NCBI GenBank assembly: GCA_031376285.1
Contig: JANMDN010000066.1
Location: 18,453-82,452, forward strand
Direction: 5' to 3'
Source of the DNA: JANMDN01 sp031376285
Lineage (GTDB): Bacteria > Actinomycetota > Thermoleophilia > Miltoncostaeales > Miltoncostaeaceae
Length of the DNA: 64,000 nt
Part shown: positions 39,213 to 48,112 of the stretch, in pieces
How positions within the stretch are numbered: the first letter of the stretch is position 1
Layout: each line of letters opens with the position of its first letter
Made by a program: the position numbers and the translations under genes
Notes under the pieces: generated by a model
What the model was told of the DNA's origin: nothing
The model's database searches: none
Seen by the model: only the letters and a program-made list of their open reading frames with translations

Positions 39213-39977
39213 TTACGAGACCGCGGTGCCGACAAGCCTTCCGATGGCCATGGTCACTGCCATCGCAAGCGCTCCACCCAGTACGACGCGAGCTGCGGCT
39301 CGCATGGTCGGCGCCCCGCCCAGTCGGGCTCCGGTGACGCCCAACCCAGCGAGCGCGACGAGGGTGACGGCGGCGGCGGCGGCCACCCGGGCCGTGGCGG
39401 GGACGAGGGCGATGGCAAGGAGCGGGATCGCCGCGCCGACCGCAAACGACAGGGCCGAGGTCCATGCGGCTTGGAACGGGCGGGCGAGGTTGTCAAGTTC
39501 GAAACCCAGCTCGTCGCGTGCGTGAACGCGAAGCCTGTCGCCGCGCGACAACTCGCGTGCCACCTCGGCGGCGAGGTCGTCTGAGAGCCCGCGTGAGCGG
39601 TAGATGCCGGCGAGTTCCTCAAGCTCGGCATCGGGCTGTTCGTAGAGCTCCCGACGTTCGCGTGCCAAGTCGGCCCGCTCCGTGTCTCGCTGAGAGCTGA
39701 CCGAGACGTACTCGCCCGCTGCCATCGACATCGCGCCGGCCACGAGCCCCGCAATACCGGTGGTGACGATCGTGGAGCGAGATGCTCCGGCGGCGGCGAC
39801 GCCGAGGACAAGACTCGCCGTCGACACGAGCCCGTCGTTTGCCCCGAGTACGGCGGCCCGCAACCAGCTGGCGCGGTGGGACAAGTGCCGCTCGGGGTAC
39901 GGGGGTGCCGGAGTGCCGGTGCGAGCGGACGCGGCGTCGGCTCCGTCTCTGCTCGCGCGGGCCATGCGCACGCTCAC
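39213..39977 (-). CDS. VIT1/CCC1-family iron/manganese transporter
   Basis: A 254-aa membrane protein. Family signature L-G-A-N-D-G-L-V-S-T-A-S-L-V-L-G near residue 44, then a cytoplasmic acidic region A-G-E-Y-V-S-V-S-S-Q-R-D-T-E near 87 with E/D/R-rich helices that bind metal, and three C-terminal helices. It should export Fe2+ or Mn2+ from the cytoplasm, using the proton gradient. The GTG start overlaps the stop of the DUF6544 gene (GTGA). Confidence 0.92.
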   Translation of the reverse strand: MSVRMARASRDGADAASARTGTPAPPYPERHLSHRASWLRAAVLGANDGLVSTASLVLGVAAAGASRSTIVTTGIAGLVAGAMSMAAGEYVSVSSQRDTERADLARERRELYEQPDAELEELAGIYRSRGLSDDLAAEVARELSRGDRLRVHARDELGFELDNLARPFQAAWTSALSFAVGAAIPLLAIALVPATARVAAAAAVTLVALAGLGVTGARLGGAPTMRAAARVVLGGALAMAVTMAIGRLVGTAVS

Positions 39978-40744
39978 AGCAGATCTGCGGGTCTGACGTC
40001 GGCGTCCGTTGCGAGCCGGAGCGCCGTGATCTCAAGGCGGAAGAACGCTCCTTCCTCCCAACGGTCTGTTCCGTACGACCAGCCAGCCAGACCCGCGCTC
40101 GGGACGGTCACCCCGCTAAACGTTCGGTGTGCACTGACGTCGATTCCGAAGGGGTGAAGGCGCCAGTTTCCCGTGTTGTCTGGATCACCCCATCGTTCGA
40201 ACCACCACGCGGTGACCTGGCCGGCAGGGTCGAGGGCGTAGTGGCATTGCGTCTCGTAGGCATCGAGTCGCATCCGCGCGCTAACGTGATCGTCGGCGAC
40301 GGCGGTCCATTCGACGCCGAAGCGTGGCAGGAGCGCTGTCGGTACAAGAATGGCCTCCCCCGCGACGCGGCCTGCCGCGCTCCGGCTGATGTCGGGACCG
40401 GCGGCCTGCTGCACCGGCACGAGGCCGAGGAGCTTCCAGCGCATCTCACCCTCGCCACCGACGTAGCGATCGAAGCCGGAGACGAGACCTGCCCGCGCCG
40501 ACCAGACGAAGCCGGTCTGCGGCGTGACGACCTGCCGCGCTCGGAAACGGGTCCATCGCTTGAGTCGAATCTCCCCGCGCATCTCCACGACGGCGGTCGT
40601 CGCAAGGGGCGTTCCAGGGGCGATCGCCGCCGTAAACATCCGCCGCACCGGATCCGGGAGGCCGACGAGTTCGGCGTCGGTGAACATCCCCTGAGGACCG
40701 CGGACGAGCGAGCGCTCCACCCCGTGAAGGTTCGAATGGAGCAC
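39974..40744 (-). CDS. DUF6544-like protein
   Basis: A 256-aa protein without membrane segments. The GTG at 40744 is favoured over upstream open frame because homolog-like sequence begins shortly after (L-P-D-P-V-R-R-M-F near residue 30) and GAGG lies about ten bases upstream. Middle: Q-T-G-F-V-W-S-A-R near 80; C-terminal: F-S-G-V-T-V-P-S-A-G. This resembles a beta-barrel family common in actinobacteria with no proven role, possibly lipid-binding. It overlaps the transporter gene downstream. Confidence 0.68.
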   Translation of the reverse strand: MLHSNLHGVERSLVRGPQGMFTDAELVGLPDPVRRMFTAAIAPGTPLATTAVVEMRGEIRLKRWTRFRARQVVTPQTGFVWSARAGLVSGFDRYVGGEGEMRWKLLGLVPVQQAAGPDISRSAAGRVAGEAILVPTALLPRFGVEWTAVADDHVSARMRLDAYETQCHYALDPAGQVTAWWFERWGDPDNTGNWRLHPFGIDVSAHRTFSGVTVPSAGLAGWSYGTDRWEEGAFFRLEITALRLATDADVRPADLL

Positions 40745-40770
40745 CCGCGCGAGCCTCGTCGCACCGTGGT

Positions 40771-41352
40771 TTACGCGGAGGCCGCTTGCCCGTGACCCGC
40801 GTCGCCTCGGTGGACGATCCGCTGCCAGACGGGCGCGCCGACGAGTATCCCTGCCAGGATCGCGAGACCCGCGAGTGAGAACGCGCCGATCGCGACCCAG
40901 AAGAGGATCACACCGAAGGTCCACCAACCCCATGCGTTCAGGAGCGAGCTTCGAAGCATCTCGCCTCGGAACGTGCTCTCCAAGAGCGCGGCGAGTTCGG
41001 CGTTGTTCGGGTTTGCACGGCTGACGCCACTCACTCCGGAATAGGTCGTAACGCCGACAAGCGCGGGAGTCGTTTTGGCCGCCGCGGCGATCGCGTCTTG
41101 AACGTGCGCTTCGATGTAGTCGTCGGCGAAGACCTTCGCCTGGGCGCCGTTTGTGACCTGGGTGCCTCCGTAGCGCCCGATGTCCTGGGGAAGTCCATCA
41201 CTTCCAACCGGCGCAAAGGCGATCTTCTGGGCGGTCAGCTGGTCGGTGATGTTGCTCTTGATGAACGTTCCGCCAGCAAGCGACAGGCCACCGACGACGG
41301 CAAATGCCACCGCGGCGATGACACCCAGGAGAGCGGCTTTCGTGCGTGACAT
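40771..41352 (-). CDS. Conserved two-helix membrane protein, unknown function
   Basis: A 193-aa protein. Helix 1 (about residues 6-28), an extracytoplasmic domain of about 110 residues with I-G-R-Y-G-G near 58 and T-Y-S-G-V-S-G near 103, then two closely spaced helices near the C-terminus (W-W-T-F-G-V-I-L-F-W-V-A-I and onward). This topology recurs in uncharacterised actinobacterial proteins. The start is supported by a GGAAGG site. It lies upstream of the DUF6544 gene on the same strand. Confidence 0.65.
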   Translation of the reverse strand: MSRTKAALLGVIAAVAFAVVGGLSLAGGTFIKSNITDQLTAQKIAFAPVGSDGLPQDIGRYGGTQVTNGAQAKVFADDYIEAHVQDAIAAAAKTTPALVGVTTYSGVSGVSRANPNNAELAALLESTFRGEMLRSSLLNAWGWWTFGVILFWVAIGAFSLAGLAILAGILVGAPVWQRIVHRGDAGHGQAASA

Positions 41353-41550
41353 GGTGCGACCTTCCGTGGGTTACTCGTCGAGACGGGTGTCTCGGTGAAC
41401 GTGCGTGGTGGTCATTCGCATCCACTCGCCCACGCACAGTCCAGTGTTCCCCTTCGCGGTCGATCGCAAACCATGGGCGAATCAGATCCGCCCGGTCATC
41501 ACGGCTTGCTTGACGATGGACCGGTGCAAGGCGATGTGAATGACGAAGCG

Positions 41551-43917
41551 CTACGCCGACGAGCGCCCGCGGGGGATCGGTGCGCGTCCCTCTGGCTGAG
41601 TGGGCCGCTTCGTCGTCGCGCTGAGCGGTGGGATGGCTCGTCCCTCGGCGGTCTCGATCGTAACCGTGACCGGTTCTCCGTGATGGTGGATCCCAAGCGG
41701 TTCCCCGGAGAGGAGATGGTAGGCGGCCTGGTCGGGGTGCACCTCCACGTGCAGACATCGGCCGCGGAATCGCAGCCGAAACGACAGGCGCGTGAGAGGT
41801 GGCGCAAGGCGCGGCGCGAAGGTGAGCGCGCCATTGTGATCGCGCATGCCACCGAAGCCAGCGACAGCCGCGATCCACGTTCCCGCAAGCGACGCGATGT
41901 GCAGGCCATCACGGGTGTTGTGGTGCAGGTCGCCGAGGTCGAGGAGGGCCGCCTCGGCAAAGTAGTCAAAGGCCAGATCGAGCTGACCGACCTCGGCCGC
42001 GATAACCGCCTGGGTACAGGCCGAAAGCGACGAGTCGCGCACCGTGAGCGCCTCGTAGTAGGCGAAGTTGCGGGCCTTCTCATCGGGGGTGAACGCGTCG
42101 CCGCGAAGATGCATCGCGAGCACGAGATCGGCCTGCTTGACGACCTGCTTGCGGTAGAGGTCGAAGTACGGGAAATGCAGCAGGAGCGGGTACTGATCGG
42201 GAGAGGTTCCGGCAAAATCCCAGCGCTGGTGCTCGGTGAACTCCTCCGCCTGGCGGTGCACGCCGAGGGCCTCGTCGTAGGGGACATGCATTGTGCGGGC
42301 CGCGTCGCGCCAGCTCGCGGTCTCCTCGGAGTCGACACCGAGTTCCTGCGCGCGGTCCCGGTGGCGCTCGGCGGCGTCTGCGGCTTCGCGGAGGTTTCGC
42401 TGGGCCATCAGGTTCGTGTAGACGTTGTTGTCGGCCAGCGCGCTGTACTCGTCGGGACCGGTGACGCCATCGATGCGAAAGCGCCCGTCGGAGTCGTGGT
42501 GCCCGAGCGACCTCCACAGGCGCGCCGTCTCGACGAGAAGCTCCAAGCCGTAGGAGCGTTCGAACGCCGGATCGCCGACCGCCGCCTGATGCCTGGCCAC
42601 CGCATCGGCGATGTCGGCCCCGATGTGGAAGCCGGCCGTGCCGGCGGGCCAGTACCCCGAGCACTCCTCACCGGCAATCGTTCGCCACGGAAATGCCGCG
42701 CCGCGCAGCCCAAGCAGGCGCGCGCGGTCCCGGGCCAGGTCGAGGGTGGAGTGGCGCCAGCGCAGCGCGTGCGCGGCGGCGCTCGGCTCGGTGTAGGTCA
42801 GCATCGGAAGTACGAAGGTCTCGGTGTCCCAGAAGGCGTGACCGTCATAGCCTGAGCCGGTAAGGCCCTTCGCGGCGATCGCGCGTCCCTCCCCTCTCGC
42901 CCCGGCCTGAAGGACGTGGAAGAGCGCAAAGCGCACCGCCTGCTGAAGCTGGGTGTCGCCGTCGATCTCGACGTCACCCTGCTCCCAGAACTCGTCCAGG
43001 TAGCGGCGCTGGGCGGCGGCAAGCCCATCCCATCCGGTCTGGCGGGCCTCGGCCAGTGCGGCCGAAACCTGGGCGCGAACCGCCGGTAGCGAGCGTGCCG
43101 CAGACCATGCGTAGGCCACGAACTTGACGACCCGCAAACGTTCCCCAGGTTCGAGCTGCGAGGAGACCGTCAACCGAGCGAGGTCCGGTTGACTCTCGAT
43201 CGAGGTGTCGATTTGCCGAGGCGCCTCGACCACGTGGTCCATCCCCGCGGCAACGCGCAGACGGCTGCAGCTCGTCAGATGTGCGAGCACGGCGCCGAGG
43301 CCGCTGTGGACGGCGTCCTCGGGCTCAAGAACGCTGCCAAGCACCTCCCCGTCACGCGGGTCCGGCGTTGCCTCCGGCGGGAGCGGCTGGTTGGCGACGA
43401 GCTCCGACTGCACCACCACGCGGGTTGACGTGTCGACGGGCTCGACCTCCCAGCAGATTGCCGCCACCGCCCGCTGGACGAACGAGACCATCCGTGTTGA
43501 GGTGATGCGCACCGCGCAACCCGCGGGTGACTCCCACTCGAGCGTCCTACGAAGGACCCCGGCGCGGAAGTCAAGTGTGCGCTCATGGGCGCGGAGGACC
43601 CCGTACCTGACGTCGAATGGTTCGTCATCGACGAGAAGGCGAATGATTTTGCCGTCGGTCACGTTCACGACGGTCTGGCCGGCCTCGGGGTCTGCGAATC
43701 CGCTCTCCGCATACGGCAGCCGTCGCGACTCGTAGAAGCCCGACAGGTATGAGCCAGGCAGGCCGTGGGGCTCACCTTCGTCGAGGTTTGCGCGCAGGCC
43801 GATGTGACCGTTGGCCAGCGCGAACACGGACTCGGATTTGGCGAGCAGGTCGAGGTTCAGTTCGCGCTCGCAGAGAGCCCAAGGCTCGACCGAGTATGCG
43901 GACGATTCAGGGCTCAT
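41551..43917 (-). CDS. Family 65 glycoside hydrolase/phosphorylase (maltose, trehalose or kojibiose type)
   Basis: A 788-aa enzyme of full GH65 length. N-terminal beta-sandwich domain (S-E-S-V-F-A-L-A-N-G-H-I-G-L-R near residue 28), an (alpha/alpha)6 barrel with F-W-D-T-E-T-F near 357, and the catalytic acid in V-T-G-P-D-E-Y near 485 (Glu). Phosphate-site residues near 625-640 (K-Q-A-D-L-V, and others) favour a phosphorylase: disaccharide plus phosphate gives beta-glucose 1-phosphate plus glucose. The overlapping upstream gene encodes a beta-phosphoglucomutase-like HAD, which fits. The exact disaccharide (trehalose, maltose, kojibiose) cannot be told by eye. Confidence 0.93.
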   Translation of the reverse strand: MSPESSAYSVEPWALCERELNLDLLAKSESVFALANGHIGLRANLDEGEPHGLPGSYLSGFYESRRLPYAESGFADPEAGQTVVNVTDGKIIRLLVDDEPFDVRYGVLRAHERTLDFRAGVLRRTLEWESPAGCAVRITSTRMVSFVQRAVAAICWEVEPVDTSTRVVVQSELVANQPLPPEATPDPRDGEVLGSVLEPEDAVHSGLGAVLAHLTSCSRLRVAAGMDHVVEAPRQIDTSIESQPDLARLTVSSQLEPGERLRVVKFVAYAWSAARSLPAVRAQVSAALAEARQTGWDGLAAAQRRYLDEFWEQGDVEIDGDTQLQQAVRFALFHVLQAGARGEGRAIAAKGLTGSGYDGHAFWDTETFVLPMLTYTEPSAAAHALRWRHSTLDLARDRARLLGLRGAAFPWRTIAGEECSGYWPAGTAGFHIGADIADAVARHQAAVGDPAFERSYGLELLVETARLWRSLGHHDSDGRFRIDGVTGPDEYSALADNNVYTNLMAQRNLREAADAAERHRDRAQELGVDSEETASWRDAARTMHVPYDEALGVHRQAEEFTEHQRWDFAGTSPDQYPLLLHFPYFDLYRKQVVKQADLVLAMHLRGDAFTPDEKARNFAYYEALTVRDSSLSACTQAVIAAEVGQLDLAFDYFAEAALLDLGDLHHNTRDGLHIASLAGTWIAAVAGFGGMRDHNGALTFAPRLAPPLTRLSFRLRFRGRCLHVEVHPDQAAYHLLSGEPLGIHHHGEPVTVTIETAEGRAIPPLSATTKRPTQPEGRAPIPRGRSSA

Positions 43918-44648
43918 CGTTCGAGGAGCTCCGCGAGGTCCGCCACCACCAGGTCCGCGCCGTTCGAGCGCAATGCGTCAGCCTGCCCGAGTCGGTCGAC
44001 GCCGATCACCAACAAGAACTGGCCGGCTCGGCCGGCCGCGACACCAGCCAACGCGTCCTCGAACACCGCACACTGTGCTGGACCCAGGCCGAGCATGCGC
44101 GCGCCATGGAGGAAGGTGTCGGGGCTGGGCTTGCCTGCGAGGCCGAGACGCTCCGCGACGTGTCCGTCGACGCCCTCTTCGAACAGGTCCGAGATGCCGG
44201 CCGCGCCGAGGACGTCGGCACAATTGGTGCTCGACGAGACCACCGCGGTCCGGAGCCCGGCCGCACGGACGGCTCTCACAAATCGGACCGAGCCCTCATA
44301 GGCCTCCACTCCCTGGTCGCGGAGCAGACCGAGCATGAGGTCGTGCTTGCGCGCGCCCAACCCCTCGACCGTACCCGCTCCTGGAGGGTCGCCCTCGTTC
44401 CCTTCCGGCACGACGATCCCGCGCGAGGCGAGGAAGGCGCGAACCCCATCGTTTCGCGGTCGACCGTCGACGTGCGCCGCGTAGTCAAACGGCGTGAACG
44501 GAGCCGGCGGGCTCCCGTCGGCAGGACAGCTGGCGAGGTACTCGTCGAACATCGCCTTCCACGCGGCCTGATGGATCACCGCGGTCTTCGTGAGCACCCC
44601 GTCCAAGTCGAAGAGGCAGCCACGCAGCGAGTCAGGAAGACCGAACAC
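43914..44648 (-). CDS. Beta-phosphoglucomutase-type HAD hydrolase
   Basis: A 244-aa HAD protein: L-F-D-L-D-G-V-L-T near residue 12 (nucleophile and acid Asp), a helical cap domain with F-D-Y-A-A-H-V-D-G-R-P-R near 53, V-V-S-S-S-T-N near 136, and P-S-P-D-T-F-L near 175 followed by V-F-E-D-A near 195. This pattern is that of beta-phosphoglucomutase or closely related fusion partners of GH65 enzymes, converting beta-glucose 1-phosphate to glucose 6-phosphate. GTG start; the stop overlaps the GH65 start (ATGA). It is divergent from the glucose-6-phosphate dehydrogenase gene, which uses its product. Confidence 0.9.
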   Translation of the reverse strand: MFGLPDSLRGCLFDLDGVLTKTAVIHQAAWKAMFDEYLASCPADGSPPAPFTPFDYAAHVDGRPRNDGVRAFLASRGIVVPEGNEGDPPGAGTVEGLGARKHDLMLGLLRDQGVEAYEGSVRFVRAVRAAGLRTAVVSSSTNCADVLGAAGISDLFEEGVDGHVAERLGLAGKPSPDTFLHGARMLGLGPAQCAVFEDALAGVAAGRAGQFLLVIGVDRLGQADALRSNGADLVVADLAELLER

Positions 44649-44740
44649 GCACCGAGGTTAGACCAGTGGCCACGGCGGCAGCGATCAGCCGTCCCCTCTG
44701 GTCGTGATTAAACCGCCGCCAGATCGGGTACGTTGGCCTC

Positions 44741-46156
44741 GTGTCGACGCCACGCAATCACGTCATCGTCATCTTCGGCGCCGCGGGTGACCTCGCGAAG
44801 ACGAAGCTCCTGCCGGCCTTCTATCGACTCTGGTCCGGCGGTCTCATGCCGGAGCGCTGGCAGATCGTCGGGACCGGACGGACAACGCGCTCCGAGGCGG
44901 AGTTCCGCGAGCTGGCGCGTGACGCCGTTGACGGGGCGGTCGGCGACACAGGCGACTGGGCCCGGTTCGCCGAGCGGCTCTCCTACACCTCCACCGACTT
45001 CGGGCCCGGACGCACCGCGGCGCTCACGGCCGCGGTCGAGGATGCCCGGCGGACCGTGGGGGGCGACCCAGAGATGCTCGCGTACCTGTCGACGCCACCG
45101 AGCACGTACCACGACATCAGCGCGGGTCTCGTCGAGAGCGGTGTGGCGAGGCGCGGCAGGGTCGTGTTCGAGAAGCCGTTCGGGCGGGACCGCGCCGACG
45201 CGGCGACCCTCGCCGGCCGTCTGCGCGAGGGTCTCGACGACGACCAGGTGTTCCTGATCGATCACTTCCTCGGGAAGGAAGCGGTCCAGGACCTCCTCTC
45301 CGTGCGATTTGCAAACGGGCTGTTCGAGGCGGTGTGGAACCGCCATCACGTCGACCACGTCCAGATCGACGTGCTCGAATCGGGTGATGTCGGCGCGCGT
45401 GGCGACTTCTTCGAAGAGACGGGCACGATCCGCGACATGCTGACAACACACCTCCTGCACGTGCTGTCCTTTGCGGCGATGGATCCCCCGCCGAACCTTT
45501 CGGCTACGGCGATCGCGACGGAGGTCGAGAAGGTCTTTACGAGCATCACGCCCCTCGAACCGGGGTGCGTCGTGCGCGGCCAGTACGAGGGATACCGGGA
45601 CACCCCCGGTGTCGCTCCTGACTCCGATGTCGAGACGTTCGTCGCCGCGCGGGTCGAGATTCGCAACCACCGCTGGAATGGGGTGCCGTTCGTGCTGCGC
45701 ACCGGAAAGGCGCTCGCGACGAAGCGATCGGCGGTAACGGTGGTGTTTAAGGCGCCGCCGCGCGAGATGTTCCCCGGTGGCGTGGCGGAGGGTGGCCTCG
45801 AACCGAACCACCTGATGCTCGACCTCGACCGGCCGGGGTGTTTGAAGTTGGGGCTCATGACGAAGGAGGCCGGCCGGGATCTGAGCCTTCAGGCGAGCAC
45901 GCTCGGCCTCGACGGCGCGACCTCGAGCGGCGAAGTGGGCGCCTACGAGCGGCTTCTGCACGACGCGCTGCTCGGCGACCGCACGCTCTTTACGAGCATC
46001 GACGCGGTCGACCGCGCGTGGCAGATCGTCGAGCCGGCCCTCACCAACCCGCCCCCACTCCAACGCTACGACCAAAACAGCTGGGGACCAACCGCCGCCG
46101 ACCGCCTGATCGCACCGCACTCGTGGGCACTCAGCGAGGAACGGACGCCGGGGTAG
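44741..46156 (+). CDS. zwf: Glucose-6-phosphate 1-dehydrogenase
   Basis: A 471-aa enzyme from a GTG start. Cofactor motif F-G-A-A-G-D-L-A-K-T-K-L near residue 11; catalytic block L-I-D-H-F-L-G-K-E near 173 (family usually R-I-D-H-Y-L-G-K-E); V-P-F-V-L-R-T-G-K near 311. It oxidises glucose 6-phosphate to 6-phosphogluconolactone with NADP+ or NAD+, the entry of the oxidative pentose-phosphate path, and it pairs logically with the phosphoketolase at 6763. Divergent from the GH65/HAD operon with only 92 bases between, so they may share regulation. A hairpin follows. Confidence 0.95.
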   Translation: MSTPRNHVIVIFGAAGDLAKTKLLPAFYRLWSGGLMPERWQIVGTGRTTRSEAEFRELARDAVDGAVGDTGDWARFAERLSYTSTDFGPGRTAALTAAVEDARRTVGGDPEMLAYLSTPPSTYHDISAGLVESGVARRGRVVFEKPFGRDRADAATLAGRLREGLDDDQVFLIDHFLGKEAVQDLLSVRFANGLFEAVWNRHHVDHVQIDVLESGDVGARGDFFEETGTIRDMLTTHLLHVLSFAAMDPPPNLSATAIATEVEKVFTSITPLEPGCVVRGQYEGYRDTPGVAPDSDVETFVAARVEIRNHRWNGVPFVLRTGKALATKRSAVTVVFKAPPREMFPGGVAEGGLEPNHLMLDLDRPGCLKLGLMTKEAGRDLSLQASTLGLDGATSSGEVGAYERLLHDALLGDRTLFTSIDAVDRAWQIVEPALTNPPPLQRYDQNSWGPTAADRLIAPHSWALSEERTPG

Positions 46157-46161
46157 GCGGG

Positions 46162-46189
46162 ATTGCACCCCCTCGACCTGGGGTGCGAT
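46162..46189. terminator. Hairpin downstream of zwf
   Basis: ATTGCACCCC (46162-46171) and GGGGTGCGAT (46180-46189) form a ten-pair stem (one G-T pair) with an eight-base loop, six bases after the zwf stop. No T-run, but position and strength fit a terminator separating zwf from the hydrogenase operon. Confidence 0.6.
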
Positions 46190-46428
46190 GTCGTCATCCC
46201 GGATGTGCGTCCTCGCCCTGTTCCGGGAATCACCACCCCCCGATCAGGCGCTCGGAAGCCATTCGGGCGGTCAGGCTCGGACGCTTCAGTTCTCGCGCCT
46301 CGCCTTCCACAGGCCCAACCTTGGCGCGGTCTCGCATCGCACCGTCATACCATCGCTCGCATTTCAATCGAGATTCACTTGTAGGGAGACCGGTCTGTCT
46401 GGTATGCCTTCCAGTAACTACCGGGTCC

Positions 46429-46445
46429 CTCCCAACTGTTGGGGG
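46429..46445 (+). promoter_or_regulatory. Hairpin covering the hypC ribosome-binding site
   Basis: CTCCCAA (46429-46435) can pair with TTGGGGG (46439-46445, one G-T pair) with a three-base loop. The right arm contains the only good ribosome-binding sequence (GGGGG, about nine bases before the hypC ATG). When folded, translation of the first gene of the operon would be hindered. It may be a regulatory structure or chance. Confidence 0.35.
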
Positions 46446-46454
46446 TGCTACCTC

Positions 46455-46730
46455 ATGTGCTTGGCCATCCCCGGTCAGATCCTCCACATGGTGGACGACG
46501 ATAATCACCTCGCCAGGGTGGATGTCGCGGGGGTCCAGCGCAATGTGAACATCGGTCTCCTCGACGGCGAGAATACCGTCGGTCCCGGCGACTGGGTGTT
46601 GATTCACGTCGGCTTCGCGATGTCGAAGGTCGACGAGCACGAAGCACTCGAGACCCGGCGGATGCTTGAGCGCATGGGCTCAGACTACGAGCAGGAGCTT
46701 GAAGAGCTCCGCGCGAGTGCAATCGAATGA
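46455..46730 (+). CDS. hypC: Hydrogenase maturation chaperone HypC
   Basis: A 91-aa protein beginning M-C-L-A-I-P-G-Q-I-L, the diagnostic HypC N-terminus whose Cys 2 binds iron and the HypD partner. It has H-V-G-F-A-M-S-K near residue 55, also typical. HypC carries the Fe(CN)2CO unit from HypD to the hydrogenase large subunit. The ATG is fixed by this motif; upstream frame is not family-like. First gene of the hydrogenase operon; the next gene starts 19 bases after its stop. Confidence 0.95.
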   Translation: MCLAIPGQILHMVDDDNHLARVDVAGVQRNVNIGLLDGENTVGPGDWVLIHVGFAMSKVDEHEALETRRMLERMGSDYEQELEELRASAIE

Positions 46731-46748
46731 GCGGCACCGGGTGATGTG

Positions 46749-47000
46749 ATGAGCGCCGGCGCCGACCTCGTCAGCAGCTGCGATCCGCATGTTGGATGCG
46801 TGACCTGCGGTGACGAAGCGACGCCCTTGCTCGTCAAACGTGTCGACGCCCGCGATGGCCTCGCCGAATGCGAGTCGGGCGAGGGCATCATCTCCCTGGT
46901 CGAGATCGCGCTAGTCGACCCAGTGAACGTCGGCGATGTGCTGCTCGTGCACGCCGGAACCGCGATCGCCCACGCCGCACCCCAGGCGGTCCGGCCATGA
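46749..47000 (+). CDS. Second HypC-like protein (HypC/HupF family, atypical N-terminus)
   Basis: An 83-aa relative of HypC. Instead of M-C at the start it has C-D-P-H-V-G-C-V-T-C-G-D-E-A-T near residues 11-25, then the HypC beta-barrel pattern with E-I-A-L-V-D-P-V-N-V-G-D-V-L-L-V-H-A-G-T-A near 50-70. Actinobacterial high-affinity hydrogenase operons to my recollection often hold such a second form. It may act in cyanide/CO transfer to this particular large subunit or in metal binding through the Cys residues; this is inference. Its stop overlaps the hypD start (ATGA). Confidence 0.8.
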   Translation: MSAGADLVSSCDPHVGCVTCGDEATPLLVKRVDARDGLAECESGEGIISLVEIALVDPVNVGDVLLVHAGTAIAHAAPQAVRP

Positions 47001-48112
47001 GGTTCGTCGACGAGTTCCGCGACCCTGAGCTTGGCCGCATCCTCGCCGGGGAGATCCTCGCCACCGTCGAGCCGGGACGCCACTACAAGCTGATGGAGGT
47101 CTGTGGCGGCCACACCCATTCGATCTACAAGTTCGGGATTGACGACCTGCTGCCGACAAACGTCGAGCTGGTTCACGGGCCCGGCTGTCCAGTGTGCGTG
47201 ATCCCCATGGGGCGGGTCGACGACGGGATTGCCCTCGCGCGGGAGCCCGGTGTCATCTTCACGTGCTTCGGCGACATGCTGCGGGTCCCCGGTTCGGAGG
47301 GCACCCTCCTCGAAGCGAAGGCCTCAGGCGCGGACGTGCGGATGGTCTACTCACCGCTCGACGCGCTCCGGATCGCACGGGAGAACCCCGACCGCCAGGT
47401 GATCTTCTTCGCGATCGGCTTCGAGACGACCGCCCCCTCGACCGCCCTTACGCTCAAGCGCGCGAAGGCTGAGGGGATCACCAACTTCTCGTGCATGTGC
47501 AACCACGTCACAATCGTGCCGCCGCTTCGGGCGCTGCTCGACTCCCCCGACCTTCGCCTCGACGGTTTCATCGGACCGGGCCACGTCTCGACCGTGGTCG
47601 GCGCGCGACCGTTCGAGTTCATCTGTGCCGAGTACGGCAAGCCGATCGTCGTGGCCGGCTTCGAGCCGCTCGATGTGCTCCAGGCGATCCACATGCTGCT
47701 GCGCCAGATCACCGAGGGGCGCTGCGAAGTCGAGAATCAGTACAGCCGTGTCGTCCACTACGACGGCAACCAACGGGCGCTCGAGGTGATGGCTGAAGTC
47801 TTCGCCCTGCGTCCACATTTCGAGTGGCGCGGCCTCGGGTTCATCTCCCAAAGCGGCCTGCGACTCTCCGACGCCTACGCTGACTTCGACGCCGAGCTCC
47901 GTTACGGCGTCCCAGGCGTGCGGGTGGCCGATCCGAAGGCCTGTCAGTGCGGCGAGGTTCTCAAGGGCGTGATCAAGCCATGGGAGTGCAAGGTCTTCGG
48001 GACCGCCTGCACGCCGGAGCGGCCCATCGGGACGTGCATGGTCTCAAGCGAAGGCGCCTGCGCGGCGTACTACAACTATGGCCGGTTCGCCCGCGATCGC
48101 GAGGTCGTCTGA
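46997..48112 (+). CDS. hypD: Hydrogenase maturation protein HypD
   Basis: A 371-aa HypD. Start set by the family N-terminus and the overlap with the upstream gene (ATGA). Motifs: M-E-V-C-G-G-H-T-H-S near residue 34 (Cys that binds the iron), G-P-G-C-P-V-C near 63 (thiol pair), G-F-E-T-T-A-P near 142, and C-terminal Cys residues in A-C-Q-C-G and F-G-T-A-C-T-P that hold the 4Fe-4S cluster. HypD, with HypC and HypE, is the scaffold on which the Fe(CN)2CO group is made in the cytoplasm. Confidence 0.97.
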   Translation: MRFVDEFRDPELGRILAGEILATVEPGRHYKLMEVCGGHTHSIYKFGIDDLLPTNVELVHGPGCPVCVIPMGRVDDGIALAREPGVIFTCFGDMLRVPGSEGTLLEAKASGADVRMVYSPLDALRIARENPDRQVIFFAIGFETTAPSTALTLKRAKAEGITNFSCMCNHVTIVPPLRALLDSPDLRLDGFIGPGHVSTVVGARPFEFICAEYGKPIVVAGFEPLDVLQAIHMLLRQITEGRCEVENQYSRVVHYDGNQRALEVMAEVFALRPHFEWRGLGFISQSGLRLSDAYADFDAELRYGVPGVRVADPKACQCGEVLKGVIKPWECKVFGTACTPERPIGTCMVSSEGACAAYYNYGRFARDREVV

